The position numbers and the translations under genes are program-made. The notes beneath the pieces are model-generated. The model searched no databases. It had not been told where the DNA came from and worked only from the letters and a program-made list of their open reading frames with translations. 64,000 bases of DNA from Zunongwangia endophytica (GTDB lineage Bacteria > Bacteroidota > Bacteroidia > Flavobacteriales > Flavobacteriaceae). Numbering within the stretch: position 1 is the stretch's first letter; the number at the start of each line of letters is the position of its first letter. Of the stretch, positions 63,315-64,000 are shown one piece after another. The stretch is from assembly GCF_030409505.1 (NCBI RefSeq), contig NZ_JAUFPZ010000002.1:3293501-3357500 (forward strand), in the 5' to 3' direction.

Positions 63315-63899
63315 TTATTTATAGAAATTGTTATGGATCACGTAATCCCAAACTTTGGCCGGTAACATTGGCTTTATAAACTTTCCTTCTTTTATCGAAT
63401 CTCGAATAAAAGTTGCTGAAATTTCTATCACAGGCGCATCTACTCTGGTAATTTTTGGATGATCTTTAAATTGATTTTCCACTCTTCCGCCAGATTTTCT
63501 AGGATAAACGTACAAGGAATGATTTTCTAAAATTACCTCGTAATTTTTCCATTTATGCAAAGACTTTAAGTTGTCTTCGCCCATAATTAGACTAAAAGCG
63601 TTGGTTGGAAACTTCTCTTGTAGGTGAGCGAGCGTTTTTACGGTATAGTTAGGCTGCTCTAATCGAAACTCGACATCGCTGGGATGTAAATGTTCAAATT
63701 CTTCACAAGCCATAAATACCATATCTAATCGATTATGGTTATTTAAAAGCGTGCTTTTCTTTTTATGAGGATTGTGCGGGGTAACTACGAGCCAAACTTC
63801 ATCCAGATCTGAAAATTCAGCCATATGATTTGCAATAATCACATGACCAATATGGATTGGATTAAACGTTCCAAAGAAAAGCCCAACTTTTTTATTCAT
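63315..63899 (-). CDS. nadD: Nicotinate-nucleotide adenylyltransferase
   Basis: 194 residues. It adenylates nicotinate mononucleotide in NAD synthesis. The nucleotidyltransferase motif GTFNPIHIGH (10-19, with H16 and H19) opens the protein, and the second motif ISATFIRDSI lies near 165-175. It starts one base after the stop of the gmk gene, the usual Bacteroidota gmk-nadD pair. Confidence 0.95.
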   Translation of the reverse strand: MNKKVGLFFGTFNPIHIGHVIIANHMAEFSDLDEVWLVVTPHNPHKKKSTLLNNHNRLDMVFMACEEFEHLHPSDVEFRLEQPNYTVKTLAHLQEKFPTNAFSLIMGEDNLKSLHKWKNYEVILENHSLYVYPRKSGGRVENQFKDHPKITRVDAPVIEISATFIRDSIKEGKFIKPMLPAKVWDYVIHNNFYK

Positions 63900-63900
63900 T

Positions 63901-64000
63901 CTACTTTTTTATAAAATCTGAAACCAGATTATACGCCTCTTCTAAAGCGACCTCTAAATGTATATTTTCAATAATAAAATCAAATTGCGGTGCAGTGGCA
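63901..64000 (-). CDS. gmk: Guanylate kinase, C-terminal end (cut by window edge)
   Basis: Thirty-three codons reach the stop at 63901-63903. They read FDFIIENIHLEVALEEAYNL followed by VSDFIKK, the usual end of guanylate kinase (YDyvIvNddle-A type pattern). The nadD start follows one base later, the common order in this group. The catalytic part lies outside the window. Confidence 0.75.
   Translation of the reverse strand, partial: ATAPQFDFIIENIHLEVALEEAYNLVSDFIKK

Noticed and set aside
1..64000. Mobile elements, phage genes, rRNA or tRNA genes
   Set aside because: I found no transposase, integrase, tRNA-like cloverleaf with a GTTCRA arm, rRNA stretch or change in base composition large enough to suggest an island.

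Overview
The window looks like chromosomal core DNA of an aerobic marine-type Flavobacteriaceae (Bacteroidota), in the range of Gramella, Zunongwangia or Salegentibacter. The evidence is the AT-rich sequence, TAnnTTTG -7 promoter boxes (the Bacteroidota primary sigma type), the full Bat aerotolerance operon, a long PurF-type enzyme, the acpP-fabF-rnc-pyk block, LytTR/LytS-type signalling, a plant-type acyl-ACP desaturase and an OmpA with thrombospondin type 3 repeats. The genus is an inference. I see no rRNA, tRNA, CRISPR array, insertion sequence or prophage.

Layout. 1-6301 (minus strand): the 5' part of an AddB-like gene, an OmpA/TSP3 outer-membrane protein, kbl and addA. 6464-7072: superoxide dismutase. 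7350-11395 (minus): purF-like amidotransferase, PfkB sugar kinase, rnhA, purN. 11543-15826 (plus): acpP, fabF, rnc, a small Bacteroidota protein, pyk. 15998-19907: dinB, a Rossmann protein, a CYTH protein, thioredoxin and a membrane class III nucleotide cyclase. 19984-26226 (minus): a gbsR-like regulator, then adaptor, RND pump and outer-membrane channel, with a palindromic operator candidate at the regulator promoter. 26302-28359 (minus): outer-membrane phospholipase A and a frameshifted isoaspartyl peptidase.

28676-30799 (plus): 3-hydroxyanthranilate dioxygenase and an ALDH7-type dehydrogenase. 30880-35767: an AraC regulator divergent from a TolC-HlyD-MFS export operon. 35801-40723 (minus): a PhnA-like protein, then two secreted TraB/TIKI-like proteins followed by a LytS-type kinase and LytTR regulator, and an outer-membrane barrel. 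40976-45237: a YkvA-like protein, an acyl-ACP desaturase, and a tight SDR / AlbA_2 / metallophosphatase operon. 45404-46207: a DUF4382 lipoprotein. 46526-55700 (plus): moxR (frameshifted), DUF58, a BatD-like protein, batA, batB, batC, batD, batE. 55800-64000: beta-carbonic anhydrase, CvpA, a 118-residue unknown with a CREST-family membrane hydrolase, pheS with two small downstream genes, a large propeller/beta-helix lipoprotein, gpsA, nadD and the 3' end of gmk.

Most of the window is ordinary housekeeping DNA. The points most worth a second look are: two single-base frameshifts in otherwise intact genes (moxR and isoaspartyl peptidase); the operator at the gbsR promoter; the coupling of two secreted TraB/TIKI-like proteins to a LytS/LytTR pair; the three-gene SDR-AlbA_2-phosphatase operon; the unusual propeller/beta-helix lipoprotein; and three noncoding stretches (28430-28530, 40065-40108, 62793-63300) with structure or repeat-like sequence that the genes do not explain.
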